DNA of 64,000 nucleotides from Endomychus coccineus (GCA_958510875.1 OY294067.1:250495736-250559735); one strand, 5' to 3'; counted from the stretch's first letter, positions 1 through 12,011 are shown. Notes: a model not told the origin generated them from the sequence alone. Numbers and translations: made by a program.

Positions 1-708
1 TTCTTCCCTATGAAACAATTCGAAGACTTCGATTCCCCATTGAAACAAAGCTTAGTACTTTTCCTTTCATCGCTCTTGAATTTTGGATCATTTTCATATC
101 AAAAATGAAGGCACAAGTTAATTCCATGTTACAATTTACCTAACGTGGTGGCTTTACATATCCTCGGGAAAGTTTTGGAATTATGTTGAACATTAGGTGT
201 TTAGGGGAATCACGTTTCGACTATGTTTATAGAAAAAGTTTCTCTTCGCTTAGCTAGAATGCACTTGTCATTTAGAGCCGTCTAATTTCTGTATAGTCTG
301 TATTATCCAAGTGTTCTGAAAACGTTCCTTATATTTACACAAACACGTGTATTGTTCCTTTTTTTTTATCAAAATAACCATGAAATAAATCTATAATCAC
401 CATTGAATAAAAGTAGTTGTAAAACATTGAATCTTAAAGTAAAAAGGTTGAAGTTACATAAGTCAAGCAACTAGTTTTTGGTCAGTCTGATGACGAACGC
501 TTGACTTTTCTCAAATTTTTTCCATCAATTCATGACTGCATTAAATTGTTGTTGGAAAGAATGGAAATAATATCCGTTGAAGTATTCAGGAAACGAGTGA
601 AAAATATATACTGGTTTTTGATTTTGCTATTTAATGAATATTTCTTCAATTAATTTTTATTCGTCTTCTCCTCCAGTAGAATAATAACTAAGCTTTATAT
701 GTTTACAG
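1..708. other. AT-rich non-coding stretch, probably intron
   Basis: No convincing open frame or RNA gene seen. It ends in a polypyrimidine-poor but usable acceptor (TTTACAG at 702-708) that leads into the spliced gene at 709, so at least its right part is probably intron of that gene. Confidence 0.4.
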
Positions 709-1143
709 ATATAGACATCAGTAGTGGAGAGGAACTCGAAGAGGAACGCCCGAAAAAGAACCACAAAAGATACTCTAAAGCTAAAAAGAGTGAGATATTT
801 ACTTCATTACTTGCTATATTTGCATAAATTCGATTATATTGCAGGTTGTAGTGAACAGAAGATTTTGGAAAAGAAACTCAAAACTCATGCTAAAGCTAAA
901 AAGAGTAAGATATTTACTTCATTATATATGGTACATTTGTATGAATTTATTCATATTTCAGGTTGGTCCGAAAGAGAAATTTTATTATTAAAAAAATATT
1001 TTAAATTACATTTAGAGAAACATTATTATCCTTCAGGAGAGGAAATCACACATTTCATAGGAGAAACAAAAATAGAAAGAACAGTAGCAGTAATAAAATC
1101 AAAACTACAACATCTTCGAAAATTACAAATAAAAATCACGTAA
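709..1143 (+). CDS. 3' end of spliced gene with SANT/Myb-like C-terminal domain (exons 709-789, 845-904, 962-1143)
   Basis: The stretch reads open without splicing, but it contains two short introns with good sites: GTGAGA at 790 to TTGCAG at 844, and GTAAGA at 905 to TTTCAG at 961. Each exon joins in the same phase. The spliced tail is acidic (GEELEEERPKK), then basic, then has a helical segment starting SWSEREILLLKKYF and ending KSKLQHLRKLQIKIT before the TAA at 1141-1143. This resembles the SANT/Myb-like tail found at the C-terminus of many insect transposon-related zinc-finger proteins (W-S-E-E--LLKKYF, then ...K----V---I). The first intron with its flanking exon edges is a diverged tandem copy of the second: both start at AAAGCTAAAAAGAG and share ATATTTACTTCATTA. 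One exon therefore probably arose by local duplication. The 5' exons lie outside the window or were not found. Function is unknown. Confidence 0.5.
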
Positions 1144-1603
<460 letters not shown>

Positions 1604-1696
1604 CTTAAGAGATATAGAATTAAATTTTCTGAATTATGAAGATAACTTAGATAATTTAACATAGGATTATAAAGATGAATAAACGTAAAAGATTGA

Positions 1697-1768
1697 ACCA
1701 TAGGCGGGATTCGAACCCACATTTCTGGATTTCTAGTCCAGGGTGTTTACCAATTACACCACTTCAGT
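1697..1768 (-). tRNA. tRNA-like, anticodon AGA (Ser), repeat-borne
   Basis: 72-nt cloverleaf: acceptor ACTGAAG/CTATGGT (imperfect), D stem GTGT/ACAC, anticodon stem CTGGA/TCCAG with loop CTAGAAA, T stem GTGGG/CCCGC with loop TTCGAAT. The variable loop is only 4 nt, unlike real tRNA-Ser. A box and B box (GGTTCGAATCC) look intact, and a TTTT lies just downstream. Probably a repeat component rather than a translation tRNA. Confidence 0.6.
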
Positions 1769-1836
1769 CCTATTATATTTTCATATTTTTGTAAATATAA
1801 ACCTCTGAAAGGATAGTAGATCATTGATGAACACAA

Positions 1837-1901
1837 TGGTGTAATTGGTAAACACCCTGGACTAGAAATCCAGAAATGTGGGTTCGAATCTCGCCTATGG
1901 T
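1837..1901 (+). tRNA. truncated tRNA-like (AGA), 5' acceptor strand missing
   Basis: Matches the 72-nt family from the D arm onward, but the 5' acceptor strand has been replaced by ACACAAT from the repeat's inner segment. The B box has one change (ATCTCGCC for ATCCCGCC). Pseudo-tRNA. Confidence 0.5.
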
Positions 1902-2039
1902 TCAATCTTTTACGTTTATTCATCTTTATAATCCTATGTTAAATTATGTAAGTTATCTTCATAATTCAGAAAATTTAATTCTATATCTCTTAAGTTACAT
2001 ACACGATAGTGGCCAATTAGGCAAAGAAACTTTAAACTT

Positions 2040-2118
<79 letters not shown>

Positions 2119-2119
<1 letters not shown>

Positions 2120-2436
2120 ATTACGGGGGGGGGGGGGAGGTCGGATCAACTTGAAATCTGGACTGGGATTTCCTTGAACAGTGACAATAAAAGGGTTGTA
2201 CTTTGGTTTCTTAATTTCCAATACAACCAGAGATATTGATTTTTTTTTGCTAAACTACCCTTAAAAATGTCAAAAAACCCCTTTTTGGCCAAAAAAAAAG
2301 GGGTTGCACCCACTTTGGTAATAAGAAATTTCAGGGTGTTGTTATTGGTACCACAACAAACATTTTCCACCGGGTCGCTAAGCATCGTAAGATTTTCGCC
2401 AACCACCAATCATTTGCCAGATTTACTCCACTATTA
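2119..2436. repeat. dispersed repeat, inverted relative to 41937-42240
   Basis: Starts with a G-run (about 2126-2138) and shows the motifs AAACCAAAGTAGAA-like, GGCCAAAAA and GGTACC in the same order as the inverse complement of 41937-42240. A non-coding interspersed repeat. The minus-strand frame across it is not convincing as a gene. Confidence 0.6.
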
Positions 2437-2637
2437 ATGAATAGGTTGAAAACAGAATTCAACCTATTCGTACTGATGGATTATTAGTTCAATTAAACGT
2501 AATCTTATTGTTAAGTTGAGAATACAGCCTAGTATAGTTAAAATAAATCAAAAACGTTCCTTTACTGATTGCAATTTAGTTTATTGTACTTAGATTAAAA
2601 GTATTTAATCAAGTGCAATTTAAATGTATAATTACTA

Positions 2638-2829
2638 TTGAAGATTTCTTATCGTTTTCCAACTGTGATCAGTTCATTAATGCCAGTTGGAAATACTTCC
2701 AGGGTCCAAATACCGATGGAAGAACAAGAGATAGAGCCAGTGCCCCACATTTTAGAGAATATTGCTAATACTGAAGCAGCAGTAAGACGGATTAGGCAAA
2801 ATATTATAACCACTCATTTCAACAATTAA
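2638..2829 (+). pseudogene. PIF/Harbinger transposase, C-terminal remnant
   Basis: The frame ends in a segment (MEEQEIEPVPHILEN, then AAVRRIRQNIITTHFNN, stop) of the kind that closes HARBI1-type nucleases: acidic linker, then R-x-x-I--HF at the very end. The catalytic DDE part is absent upstream. It converges with the minus-strand SANT-like fragment at 2838-2985, which is the usual two-gene make-up of this superfamily. No terminal inverted repeats were identified. Confidence 0.45.
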
Positions 2830-2837
2830 GGAATCAC

Positions 2838-2985
2838 AATTTTTTTTATTTTCTTTACCGAGTATATTTACAAATTTTCTTGTTGCAAAAAAGTCTTTAA
2901 TCTCCAACATAAACTTGAATAAAAACTCTATTTGCTCTTCGGAAGACCGAGACCTCTTCTTGCATTCTCCATAAATAAATAACAT
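2838..2985 (-). pseudogene. Harbinger-associated SANT/Myb-like DNA-binding protein, N-terminal remnant
   Basis: Residues reading SSEEQIEFLFKFMLEIKDFF followed by ATRKFVNILGKENKKN fit the insect pattern T-x-EQLE-LV-FME---DFA-GKF--L-GK---K of the SANT-like second protein of Harbinger elements. The frame breaks at an A-run near 2840. It sits tail-to-tail, about 8 bp away, with the transposase remnant, so the pair marks a decayed Harbinger. Confidence 0.5.
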
Positions 2986-2989
2986 AATA

Positions 2990-5328
2990 TGAATGAGGTA
3001 GGACTGGATATATTATATTCTTTGTACTTACTTATGTCCTTCTATATTCAGTTCTTTTTGATCGTAAACAGAAAATGTGGAATATGAATCTGTGAATAAT
3101 ATCTATGAACATATCAAGCACATAACCCATACGATAATTCCTATAAAACTGACAATCAATGTTGTCATTTGTCAAATATATATAAATTTTTACAGAAACA
3201 AAAAGTATTCATAGATAAAGAAGTTAGGGGGATGAGTAAAAATTGAAAACCACACTGTATCTTTTAAACAGTTCAAGAAATCGATACGCGGTTTTCGGTA
3301 TTCACTTAGTCACAAAAATCGAGCTGGTAACATGTAGGTTAGTTTTTCTCTAGCTATTCCAGAAATTGGCATTTACTATCAAAAGGGTTCAATTCTGACT
3401 ACTCTGTACATTTGAGAATCGTGCATTGATTTGAAGATTTTGATGATCGGTTATGTTGAATGTTTGTTTCAATGAATAATAGTTGTAGGATCAGTTTTAT
3501 TTTAATAATCGATAAGGTATACTCTCTAAAAGCAATTTGTAACCTTGTGGAACCTTCTGGAAAATACATCATTTCCGTTATTTAATACCAAAATATATAT
3601 TTTTTGTTACTACTGAATTTAGCTTCGATGCAAGCAGAATTAGTGAGTGGGTACTTTATTCTTCTTCACCCATTTCGTAAGCACAGTTCAAAATCACAAA
3701 TAATTTTTATTGTTTGATTAAAAGAAATTTGTGTATGATTGTAACATAGTTTATTGCATCAAATGTATAGTTCGATGTAAAGACCATGGAGACCTGCTCA
3801 ATCTGACAACAATGGCTGACCTTGATCCATGACGTCATATCACTGCACCAGAAAACAAACCATATATTCGCCTAAAAAGAGTTTCATTAGGGAGTAGCGT
3901 GCGTAGACTGCAAAACAGGAGCATAGTATGTATAGGCTCATACTGTTGTCCTGGATTATGCTGATTTTCGAATAGATTTTTCCCGAATAAATTCCAAATT
4001 TTGAGATTTTCAATGCAACATTATGAGTTCCAGACGTTTCTGATTTGAATAATATTTTGCTTTCGCGATCCTCAGAGAAATAAATTACTGAATTACCGGA
4101 AAAAAATTATTTTCTTCTGTATTGTAATATATTTCTACAAATTGAATCCTAAATCAATTTGTTTTTACAATGGTGCAGCCCAAATGCTATTTTAATTTTC
4201 TCTTGATATTTCAAATAATAAACCAATCAAAAACTCCAGATTGAATCATCTCCATTTTTCCTCAAATTTATGTTAAAATGCGTCTCCGGCAGAATTTCGC
4301 CAACAGAGTAGCCGTTCCATGGTTGCAGAATATTTACTCGCACATAATGATTTCTAGAGCATGCTTCGTTTTTTACGAGCAACGATTTGTTTGTCAAATA
4401 TTATTATTAGGCTCTAAACGAACAGAAAAGTTGAATTATACTATATATTAGATAAGACTGTTTACATTATGATTAAATAGTTAGGTGCATTATTCTACTC
4501 AAGAAAGATAAGATGCAATTTGTGATAAATTGATAAGATATCTTGTTGTGGAGTTCTTTTTCTGTGATTAGTGGTTTTCTTGATCACATTCTACTTCTGA
4601 AAACTGTTATAAAAGAATACACAGTTTTGAGTATCTGCAACAGAAACATAATTTGCTAATTATATTAGACGTATCTTATCTTAAATTGATTACATGCATT
4701 ATTAAATCCACTCATTCGAAATTGAATCCCAAAGTTGAGCGGTTCAGATGTCAACACTTCAGTTGCATCCGGAGCACAATGAAATCGCATCCACGAGGCA
4801 AAGATTATTAATATTATGAAATTTATTTTTTCTGATATTGTTGCCGAACCTCCTTCCTTGTAAGATTATATGTATCATCTATATTTTCTCGAAGCCAATT
4901 CCAGGTTATCAGGTTATTTGTAAGTCCATTTTTAGATGCAATTTCATCAACTGAACACATAAGTGGACATAGTTTTTAAACACCGTAGCCGCTGGTGTTG
5001 TGAATATTGATTAAGATGAGTCTTATAAGATGTCAGAAAAATCTAAAAATAAAAAATTCCGAAGGAGCCGAATGAATCCGCGAATACCTTTATTATTGAT
5101 TGCATTCAAAAATATAGGGCTATGTACTATGTATTTCTTGAGAACTATGTCAAATCAAATACAGAGGCATTCAAAATTTAAAATTTCGAACGATGCGTGT
5201 ATTTTAACATGGCCGTTTATTTCTCATCCAAGTCCCAGCTTTTGAAAGCAAACTGTACGTAATACACTGACCAGATCGGTTTAGGGAATAAAATTACTTT
5301 GGGTATATGGAAAGTTATAGATACTTAC
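2990..5328. other. non-coding stretch expected to hold the last OR1 exon
   Basis: No ORF stands out. Exon 4 of OR1 ends at 5329 in phase 0 with a GTAAGT donor, so a last exon of roughly 10-20 codons should lie here on the minus strand. I could not identify it with confidence. Confidence 0.4.
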
Positions 5329-8300
5329 TTTGAAAAGTACATCCAAATTAACATCACTAAACGCACCCACTTTTAGAGCTAATGTTTTCTGGGAACGCAT
5401 CATCATTACTAACAGCAGTTTTTTGGATTTGGTCTCTAAATTGTACCAATTGGTTTCATAAATAGTATCGCTCAGATTAGAATTCTGCAATAGAAATAAC
5501 ATATTACAATTTCGAAATGAATCAAACCAATACTCAACTGTAGAGTGAATAAAGGTAGTTTAGGTCAATTATAACAGTACTGATGGTGTCAACAATCACC
5601 CTTATCCAGTAAAAATACTGTGTAATATTTGAAGGATGACAAATAAAAGATCACTTTGGTAATGTTTAACTGATTTTTGAGACCATAATCTCAAAATCAG
5701 TTTCAAATCACGAACTACACTTTACCACCTTTATATATGATGCTAAAGACAAAATCAATGAATATAGTAAACCTGGAGTTTATAAGCTAATTTGCCCAGA
5801 CTTTGATCACTTTTATCTAGGTAGAACTTGTCGTAATTTCAAACTTACGGACCAAGAACATTATCATTCTTTCAGACTTAACGACACACACTGAACCTTT
5901 GCTAACCATTTTTTACAAACAGGTCATTTCCTTCCCCGAATTACATAGCCTAAGCATTCTACATAATTAAACCAAAGGTTTAAAATTAAATACAATAGAA
6001 TCAATAGAGATGTCAAAAACTCCTATAACAATATCATAAATCATCAGTTAGACCTATACCAGAGTGATCTTTTCCTTTGTCTTTCAATTCTCAGAATATT
6101 AAATAATTATCCTAATGCACAATTCACTCTGTATCCTGGAATCTACCTGGCCCGGAATTTCCGATATACCTTTACTTGTTATTGTAATCTCATTGACCCT
6201 ACTGTAAACTATGAAAGAGTTCACACTGTGGATACACTATAACACTATAAATAAGAAATAATTCTCATTACTTTGAGAGTATTTTTAGGGGATAAGGATG
6301 ATTATTTCTTATTTATAACACTATTGTACTCTAGATTCTATTAATACTTGAACTGTTTATTATTTACTCCATATCTGTTTGATAATGGCACTTCGGCAAT
6401 GAAACTATAGTAACGTTATCATGTTATTATTAAAAGTGGTATAAAAACAAAGTAAGTATTTATAATGTTACAGTGTATCCATAGTGTGAACTCTTCTAAA
6501 GTGTATTAATGGTGTCAAGTTGTGATAATGGTTTGGTGGTATGAACTATTGCTTTCAATCCCAACGTTGGTGCATTTTATTTTGCTAGAAGCTTGCAATA
6601 TGAAAAGGAAATGGTATATTTCTATTGTGTCTTATGTTCCTAGGTTCACATCATACACCTATAATCCTCTAATATTATATATCTCGAATGGCTGATCTAA
6701 ATCCTATTACATGATATGTCTGTAAAATATCTACCTGATAAGTCTAGTCACCGATGAAAGCACGATTGGATGAATTCAATTAAACCTATGGAATGAGCAT
6801 TTGAAAACTTACCTCTTCAGTGAGAATTTGAGCGAACAAATATGTCAGAAATAACTGAGAAAAGTAATAAGCAATTACACTAATCCATAACATAGAAAAG
6901 TAATCAATATCGTCACGATTCTGAAAAAAATTGAAAATGATGAACTCTGTTTAAATGTGATCATTACATTTACCAATAGAAAGTATATTATTGCAGCTAA
7001 TTGACTCGAACGTAACAGAAAGTCAAATAAAAATACAGTTGCAGTCAATTCTTGAAAGTCCACAAATTCTCTAGAAGTATAATAATATTGCAAGATCAAA
7101 TTTAGTCAATTCCTCAACATTACTGGTTGGAGCACACTAATATCCAGTCACCTTATACTTTATCATGTGGGTCTGAGAACTGTCGCTCTCAAAAATATAT
7201 GAATGCTTGAAATATGACCTTCCTCGCTGGTGAGTGGAGAATGAACATTTTTGATGATGAACCTTTCATTTGAAGATTAACACATAGGTGTTCAAACAAA
7301 AGATTGAAGCGTAATGAGCGTACTTCTTACTTGTTTTGATTTAGAACATAATATACTATTTATTTAGTTCATTTACAAAAAAAGTTAAATGAACAAGAAT
7401 ATTATTATTTAGGATTATTTCACATGAAAAATTCAAATATTGATAATTAAAATCACTTTATATAATCAATAGAGTACAAGGGTCAAAAGATGTTCTCAAA
7501 ATTTATTATACTAGTTTGTAGTGAAAGTATCCATCTAGTGAGTAATATGTTCTTTTACATAACAAGCTCCTTAATTTCCTTTTTCGTGTATGATTGGTGA
7601 ACTTATCCACTTTTGAGATAAGTTAATTAATTATATTTCATTCAACATTCATCTGCAAGTATGTGTGATTAAGAATTTGCACTTGTAAATAAAATACACA
7701 AGAGTGGGCTTAATATTGTCCCTCGAAAAACACTCCTACATAGTGCTGAAATATTTGATCTTATCCCGAGGATCCTTAGCTGTTACATATTTATTTGGTA
7801 TTTATGAAATTAATAATCACTTCATTGTTCAAGTGTTCATTCACATCAAAATTAGAAGGTGTGTTGAAGTTATTTTGTTTAACTTTATGTGATTCTTCGG
7901 AAATTCTCTTCTCTAGTCTCCCAAACATGGAATGAATCAATTCGCTTTGAATCCAATTTATCTCCGTTATACTTGGATTTAATATGACTTCCACAATTAT
8001 TATTCGACTTGACCAGAAATTGCAAAACAAATGATGACTGTAAAGGTTCCCCGAATTTTGTTCAGAGATACATTCATTCGTATGTTTGTTCCGGAATCGT
8101 TCCACTTGGCAACAAATCCCTCAACCAACCCTCAGCGGATGAGCTCAACGATTCCTTTCGCTGAGCACCTATCTCCATCCGAATCACACAGCTTCAATCA
8201 ACACATACCCGTTGCGACGTGCAGTACAACAATACAGTTGTGCTGTACTACAGCAAGTGTAAGAACAGCTGCAACGTTCTAGATGTAGAACTTGTCACTT

Positions 8301-9710
8301 GACCAACTCAAGTCTACTCATCTATTGGTATTCAAAATTTGTTCGGCTTTGATCTCGTAAAAACTCATGAGTGCATGATGACAAGAGACCTAGAAATCGG
8401 TAGAGGAAGAGGTTGTGTGAATGACAAAGTGGAGCAGTAGCTCCAATTGCTTTGATCGAACTTGCCAAACGTTTCGCAGAATCATTTGTGGAGGAAGGCT
8501 TAGAAGATGTGGTGAAAATATCACCGTGCAATCGTACACCTGTACCGAAAACAAGTTTTGCTAGGTTGGCTCGATAATCCTCTTGTATGGTGGTTCGTAA
8601 TCTAGAAAGAACCGCTGGAGATAGTCTATCCAGAGCCCTGGAGCCTCGATTACGCGATTCGTCAAAGATGTCCCGATTGTTCGATGCCAACATACCACCA
8701 ATTCGTTGCTTTGTGGGTAGTAGACCGTGGGTGTGGACAAGTTCGGAGGCTAAGAGTCATGAGACGTCTATGGATGATGCGATGGCTTGGTATGTCTACA
8801 AACGTCTGCTACAAGGAATTTCTACGGAAACTCTCTCGAAAGTCCAAAAGTCATTGAGATTATTTGATGATGAGTGAAATTTACGTTATATTTAAAATCG
8901 TTCATTGGAAGTTACTCACCTCAACAGTCCTTGGTGCCTCTTTATGCAACTACGAATTTTTCTTACAGTACTTTGCTCATTATATTCTTCAGGAAGAATA
9001 GTTGTGTATGCATTAGGGCAGATGTCCTTCAAAGTATGACGTAAGTTCCTTATTTCAGAAATAAAATGTATTATGGGTGCAAGAATGACATTATCAGTAG
9101 CTAGGAGTGTGAATACTGTACACATAATAATCGTAACTTGATATATGTAAGCGAATACGTACTGTTTTGGAACGTCAAAAGGTACAAAACTCCTGAACAA
9201 CAGTTTCTTTTCACAGTCATTAAAATATCTTACACATTTACCATGACCGGTGATGAATAATAGAGCACCAATCGTAATACACATTATGATACATACAAGA
9301 CCAGTTGAGTATGACCGTACAACGAGCAGCATAGTCTTTTTCATCTTATCACTCATTTCAATAATTTCGAGATCGGTAGTAGAGTTCAGAATAGATTCAT
9401 TTAGGAATACATTCTTGAGATATGTAAGAAACCTCTTTCTTCTACATAATATTGATTTAATGATCATCAATACCCAGGTTATGAACCCAGCTATATATAC
9501 GAACAATACATTCCAATCTATATTTCCGTTCGTGGCTGTTACAATCAGAAAATGAAACACGCTAATTGTTTGACACACAATTGCTAGCAAAACTATTTGG
9601 CTGTAGATCTTGTATAAATATTGTGACATGGTTTTCCATCCCGTAACATCCCATAATCCACTCAATAGAAATATCTGTCGATATAATTCGAATAACTTGG
9701 AGTTCGCCAT
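5329..9710 (-). CDS. insect odorant receptor OR1 (7tm_6), exons 9710-8920, 7070-6974, 6920-6813, 5484-5329
   Basis: A ligand-gated cation-channel subunit of the insect odorant receptor family; it would sit in the dendrite membrane of olfactory neurons with the co-receptor Orco. Exon 1 starts at ATG 9710-9708 (MANSKLFELYRQIFLL) and encodes several hydrophobic segments. Exons join at GTGAGT (8919), GTAAAT (6973) and GTAAGT (6812 and 5328), with acceptors CTTCTAG, TTTTCAG and TTGCAG. Exon 3 carries DYFSMLWISVIAYYFSQLFL, and exon 4 carries the typical MMMRSQKTLALKVGAFSDVN motif near the C-terminus. The lengths 791+97+108+156 nt give exactly 384 codons with no stop. Family members are usually 380-420 residues, so only a short final exon is missing. 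Intron 1 is 1.8 kb and intron 3 holds a PLE relic. A P-like element lies about 200 bp 5' of the ATG. Ligand unknown. Confidence 0.88.
5560..6480 (+). mobile_element. Penelope-like element relic in OR1 intron 3
   Basis: At about 5736-5990 the plus strand reads KINEYSKPGVYKLICPDFDH, then FYLGRTC, the GIY-YIG endonuclease core of a PLE. About 120 degraded residues follow, matching those at 52.4-52.7 kb (NHQLDLYQSDLF motif). Stops and frameshifts are present. A degraded hammerhead-like end lies at 6380-6415 (TTGATAA, UUCG hairpin, GAAACTATAGT). Related to the PLE at 50.7-53.0 kb; transcribed opposite to OR1. Confidence 0.7.
7071..8919. other. OR1 intron 1; open but unrecognised stretch at 8.0-8.9 kb
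   Basis: Bounded by the OR1 donor (8919) and acceptor (7071). From 8031 to 8877 both strands carry moderately long frames and the base composition is richer in GC than its surroundings. I recognise no domain. It may be an old insertion. Confidence 0.4.
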
Positions 9711-9906
9711 TGCACCAAGTTAGTTAGAGATCCCTACAAAAAAAAATAACTGTTAGGGTCTGGCGGAACTCATATAGAAGGTTTATTTCAATAGACAATA
9801 TTTATATCATCCTAAAACTGTTATTGGGACTGTCGGTATCAGGCTTCTGCGCAATCACCGACTTTGTATCGTCCTCTGTTAATACACCAACTACACACGT
9901 TGGAAC

Positions 9907-9914
9907 GGTCTTCT
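9907..9914. repeat. 8-bp target-site duplication, left (GGTCTTCT)
   Basis: The same octamer occurs at 11268-11275, directly flanking the inverted-repeat-bounded P-like element. Eight bp is the duplication size made by P transposases. Confidence 0.75.
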
Positions 9915-9915
9915 G

Positions 9916-9948
9916 CATAGATAACTCTACTACCGTAGAATGAAATGT
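9916..9948 (+). repeat. P-like element terminal inverted repeat, left
   Basis: 33 bp, complementary to 11233-11265 by eye with no mismatch. The outermost 1-2 bases differ between the two ends. Confidence 0.8.
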
Positions 9949-10249
9949 CTTATGGAAGGGACCAACACTATCATGGCCGGCGAAAGTATTTACGCTTCCA
10001 AAACACGGGAGGGCGCGTCAAGCGTCCGAAATTAATAGAAATTATAACGCGCATGCGATTGGTATTGTTGTTCAATAGTAGCCATGTTTAATTCATTCGT
10101 GGATTTTGTTTCCATAACGACTTGTTGCTTGGTATCATACACGCTATTTCTACAATATTATATATATTATATATATATAGCTAATCATGTACAGGTAAAC
10201 TATAGGTGAATGAAAATAATCGAATTTCTCTCATTGACACCCTTTCAGG

Positions 10250-10805
10250 TTTTCATGCTGCAAGGTATTGAGGGAAAATGAAAACAACAATTATGTATCA
10301 ATTTATTAAAGGATCAGCAAAAGGTGAAACCATTAAATGTTCAATTCAAAACATTATACGATCTTGCAGGGAAATTGGTTTCAATGTGGTGGCCACAATT
10401 TGCGATCAAGGTACAAATAATGTCAGTACGATAAACAAATTAGTGAAGGAAACGAAAGAGGGGTATGCAAGAGGAGGGAAAGAATTATATGACTTCATAT
10501 TTGAAGTCGATGGACAACATATTATTCCATTGTATGATCCACCACATTTACTGAAAGGTGTGAGAAACAACCTCCTAACAAAAACCGTTCATTACACGCT
10601 AAACGGAACTCCAAAAAAAGCTAAATGGGAAGATATACAAAAGGCATGGCAACTGGATAATGTTAATGGATGCTTGAGAGCAATGCCAAAATTGACTGAG
10701 TTTCATGTAACTCCTAATAAAGTGAAGAAAATGAAGGTATATCAATATGTGCTCAAGTTTTGAGTAGAACTGTTGCATCGACTATCAACCTTATGGCAAT
10801 TAATG
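10250..10805 (+). pseudogene. P-type transposase, catalytic RNase-H-like fragment
   Basis: The main frame, 10278-10763, shows motifs of P/THAP9-type transposases: TTIMYQFIKGS, the catalytic-region CDQGTNN, and DPPHLLKGVRNNLL. A frameshift near 10745 moves the continuation (CAQVLSRTVASTINLMAING) to another frame, ending at a GTAAGT donor at 10806. The exon begins after a TTTCAG acceptor at 10249. The THAP DNA-binding domain, leucine zipper and C-terminus are missing, so the fragment is inactive. Confidence 0.85.
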
Positions 10806-11232
10806 GTAAGTTTAATTCGTGTCATATTATATAAAATAAGTGTATATCTAAATCTTCAAATTGCAGAACAACCCATTGTAATTAGTCTCAATATTTAATT
10901 GTATTTATATGAAATATTTTATGTATTTTTGTCTTAACCCATTGCCATTAGTCTCAATATTCAATTATATTATTATATTATATATAGTCATTTCTATTAT
11001 TTTTGATGTTTAATTGTATTCATATGTATATTTTATATATTTCTGTTCTGACTCTATTGTTGAATAAAAACTATTGGTAAAAACTATCGACTTTCATTCC
11101 CTACTTAAATTGTAAGAAAACAAAATTAGCACTCATGTGCTGTGTAACTTCGAATTTCCCTCCAAACCATCATTTAGTACGCTTCCAATCTTCACGCGGC
11201 GCTCTTGTCGCGGTTTCGGTACCTAGCACGGA

Positions 11233-11265
11233 ACATTTCATTCTACGGTAGTAGAGTTATCTATG
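11233..11265 (-). repeat. P-like element terminal inverted repeat, right
   Basis: Inverse complement of 9916-9948. Followed after two bases by the right copy of the target duplication. Confidence 0.8.
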
Positions 11266-11275
11266 ATGGTCTTCT

Positions 11276-11900
11276 GATACTTATAGTTATATTAATTGTT
11301 TACGTACTACTGTAGCTGTCTGATTTCCATTTTCATATACTTAATTACATATAATACATGAGTTTGAGATTTTTTCGAGGGAAAACAGAAAAGGACACAA
11401 ATAATATTACAGAGGAATGATAAACGGTACAATCAACTGGTTGAAAAACTAACCGATGGTTAATGCATAATTTCCGGCTAACATCACAGTTTGACAAGAG
11501 GTTGTACATTAATCCATGTATTGAAAATTGTAAGAAACCATATAAATTATTCCAAATTCAAAGGTATTCAAAAAAGAACAATTTTTTCCTAACAAGCTTC
11601 AAATTTTTATGCTATTTATCACCACATCACTAATAATTCGAGCTGCCACAGCTTCAGTTCCATCACCAAAAGTCTCATTTTGTTGAATTTGTTCATCTAT
11701 AATAAAATTTTCATCTATGACTATGTTATGAAGTTTCACATGATGCTCTGATGACAATTACACTAATTTGTCTTAATTTAGCAAGGTACATCTACGCATT
11801 CCAATACAAACAGCTTATACTTTCTATCGTGTACTGAAATGATTTTACAGAACCCCTCACGTGGAGGATTCCAAATTTTGTTGGATGAGCATAGGCATCG
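11276..11900. other. non-coding, AT-rich
   Basis: Nothing recognised between the P-like element and the PLE at 11.9 kb. Confidence 0.3.
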
Positions 11901-11976
11901 TCCGATGAACGTTTCACGTCTCGAAAAATCTCGGCTTCCGGATCGATTCCGCGTCACAATAGCTCGACTTGATGCC

Positions 11977-12011
11977 GACGTTTCGCAAACCATTGAAGGT
12001 GACATCATCAG
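11977..12011 (-). ncRNA. hammerhead-ribozyme-like core (PLE-A 3' end)
   Basis: Reads CTGATGA, a weak stem II, then GAAACGTC. Core bases are kept but stem II pairs poorly, so activity is doubtful. Confidence 0.5.

Larger units (their letters stand above)
9916..11267 (+). mobile_element. P-element-like DNA transposon, internally deleted
   Basis: About 1.35 kb bounded by matching inverted repeats: 9916-9948 (starting CATAGATAACTCTACTACCG) and its complement at 11233-11265. An 8-bp direct duplication lies immediately outside. P elements carry 31-bp terminal repeats and make 8-bp duplications, so this fits well. The inside holds only one exon of the transposase (10250-10805) plus AT-rich spacer, so it cannot move by itself. 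The clean ends suggest a fairly recent insertion. It lies between OR1 and the PLEs, about 200 bp upstream of the OR1 start codon. Confidence 0.82.
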
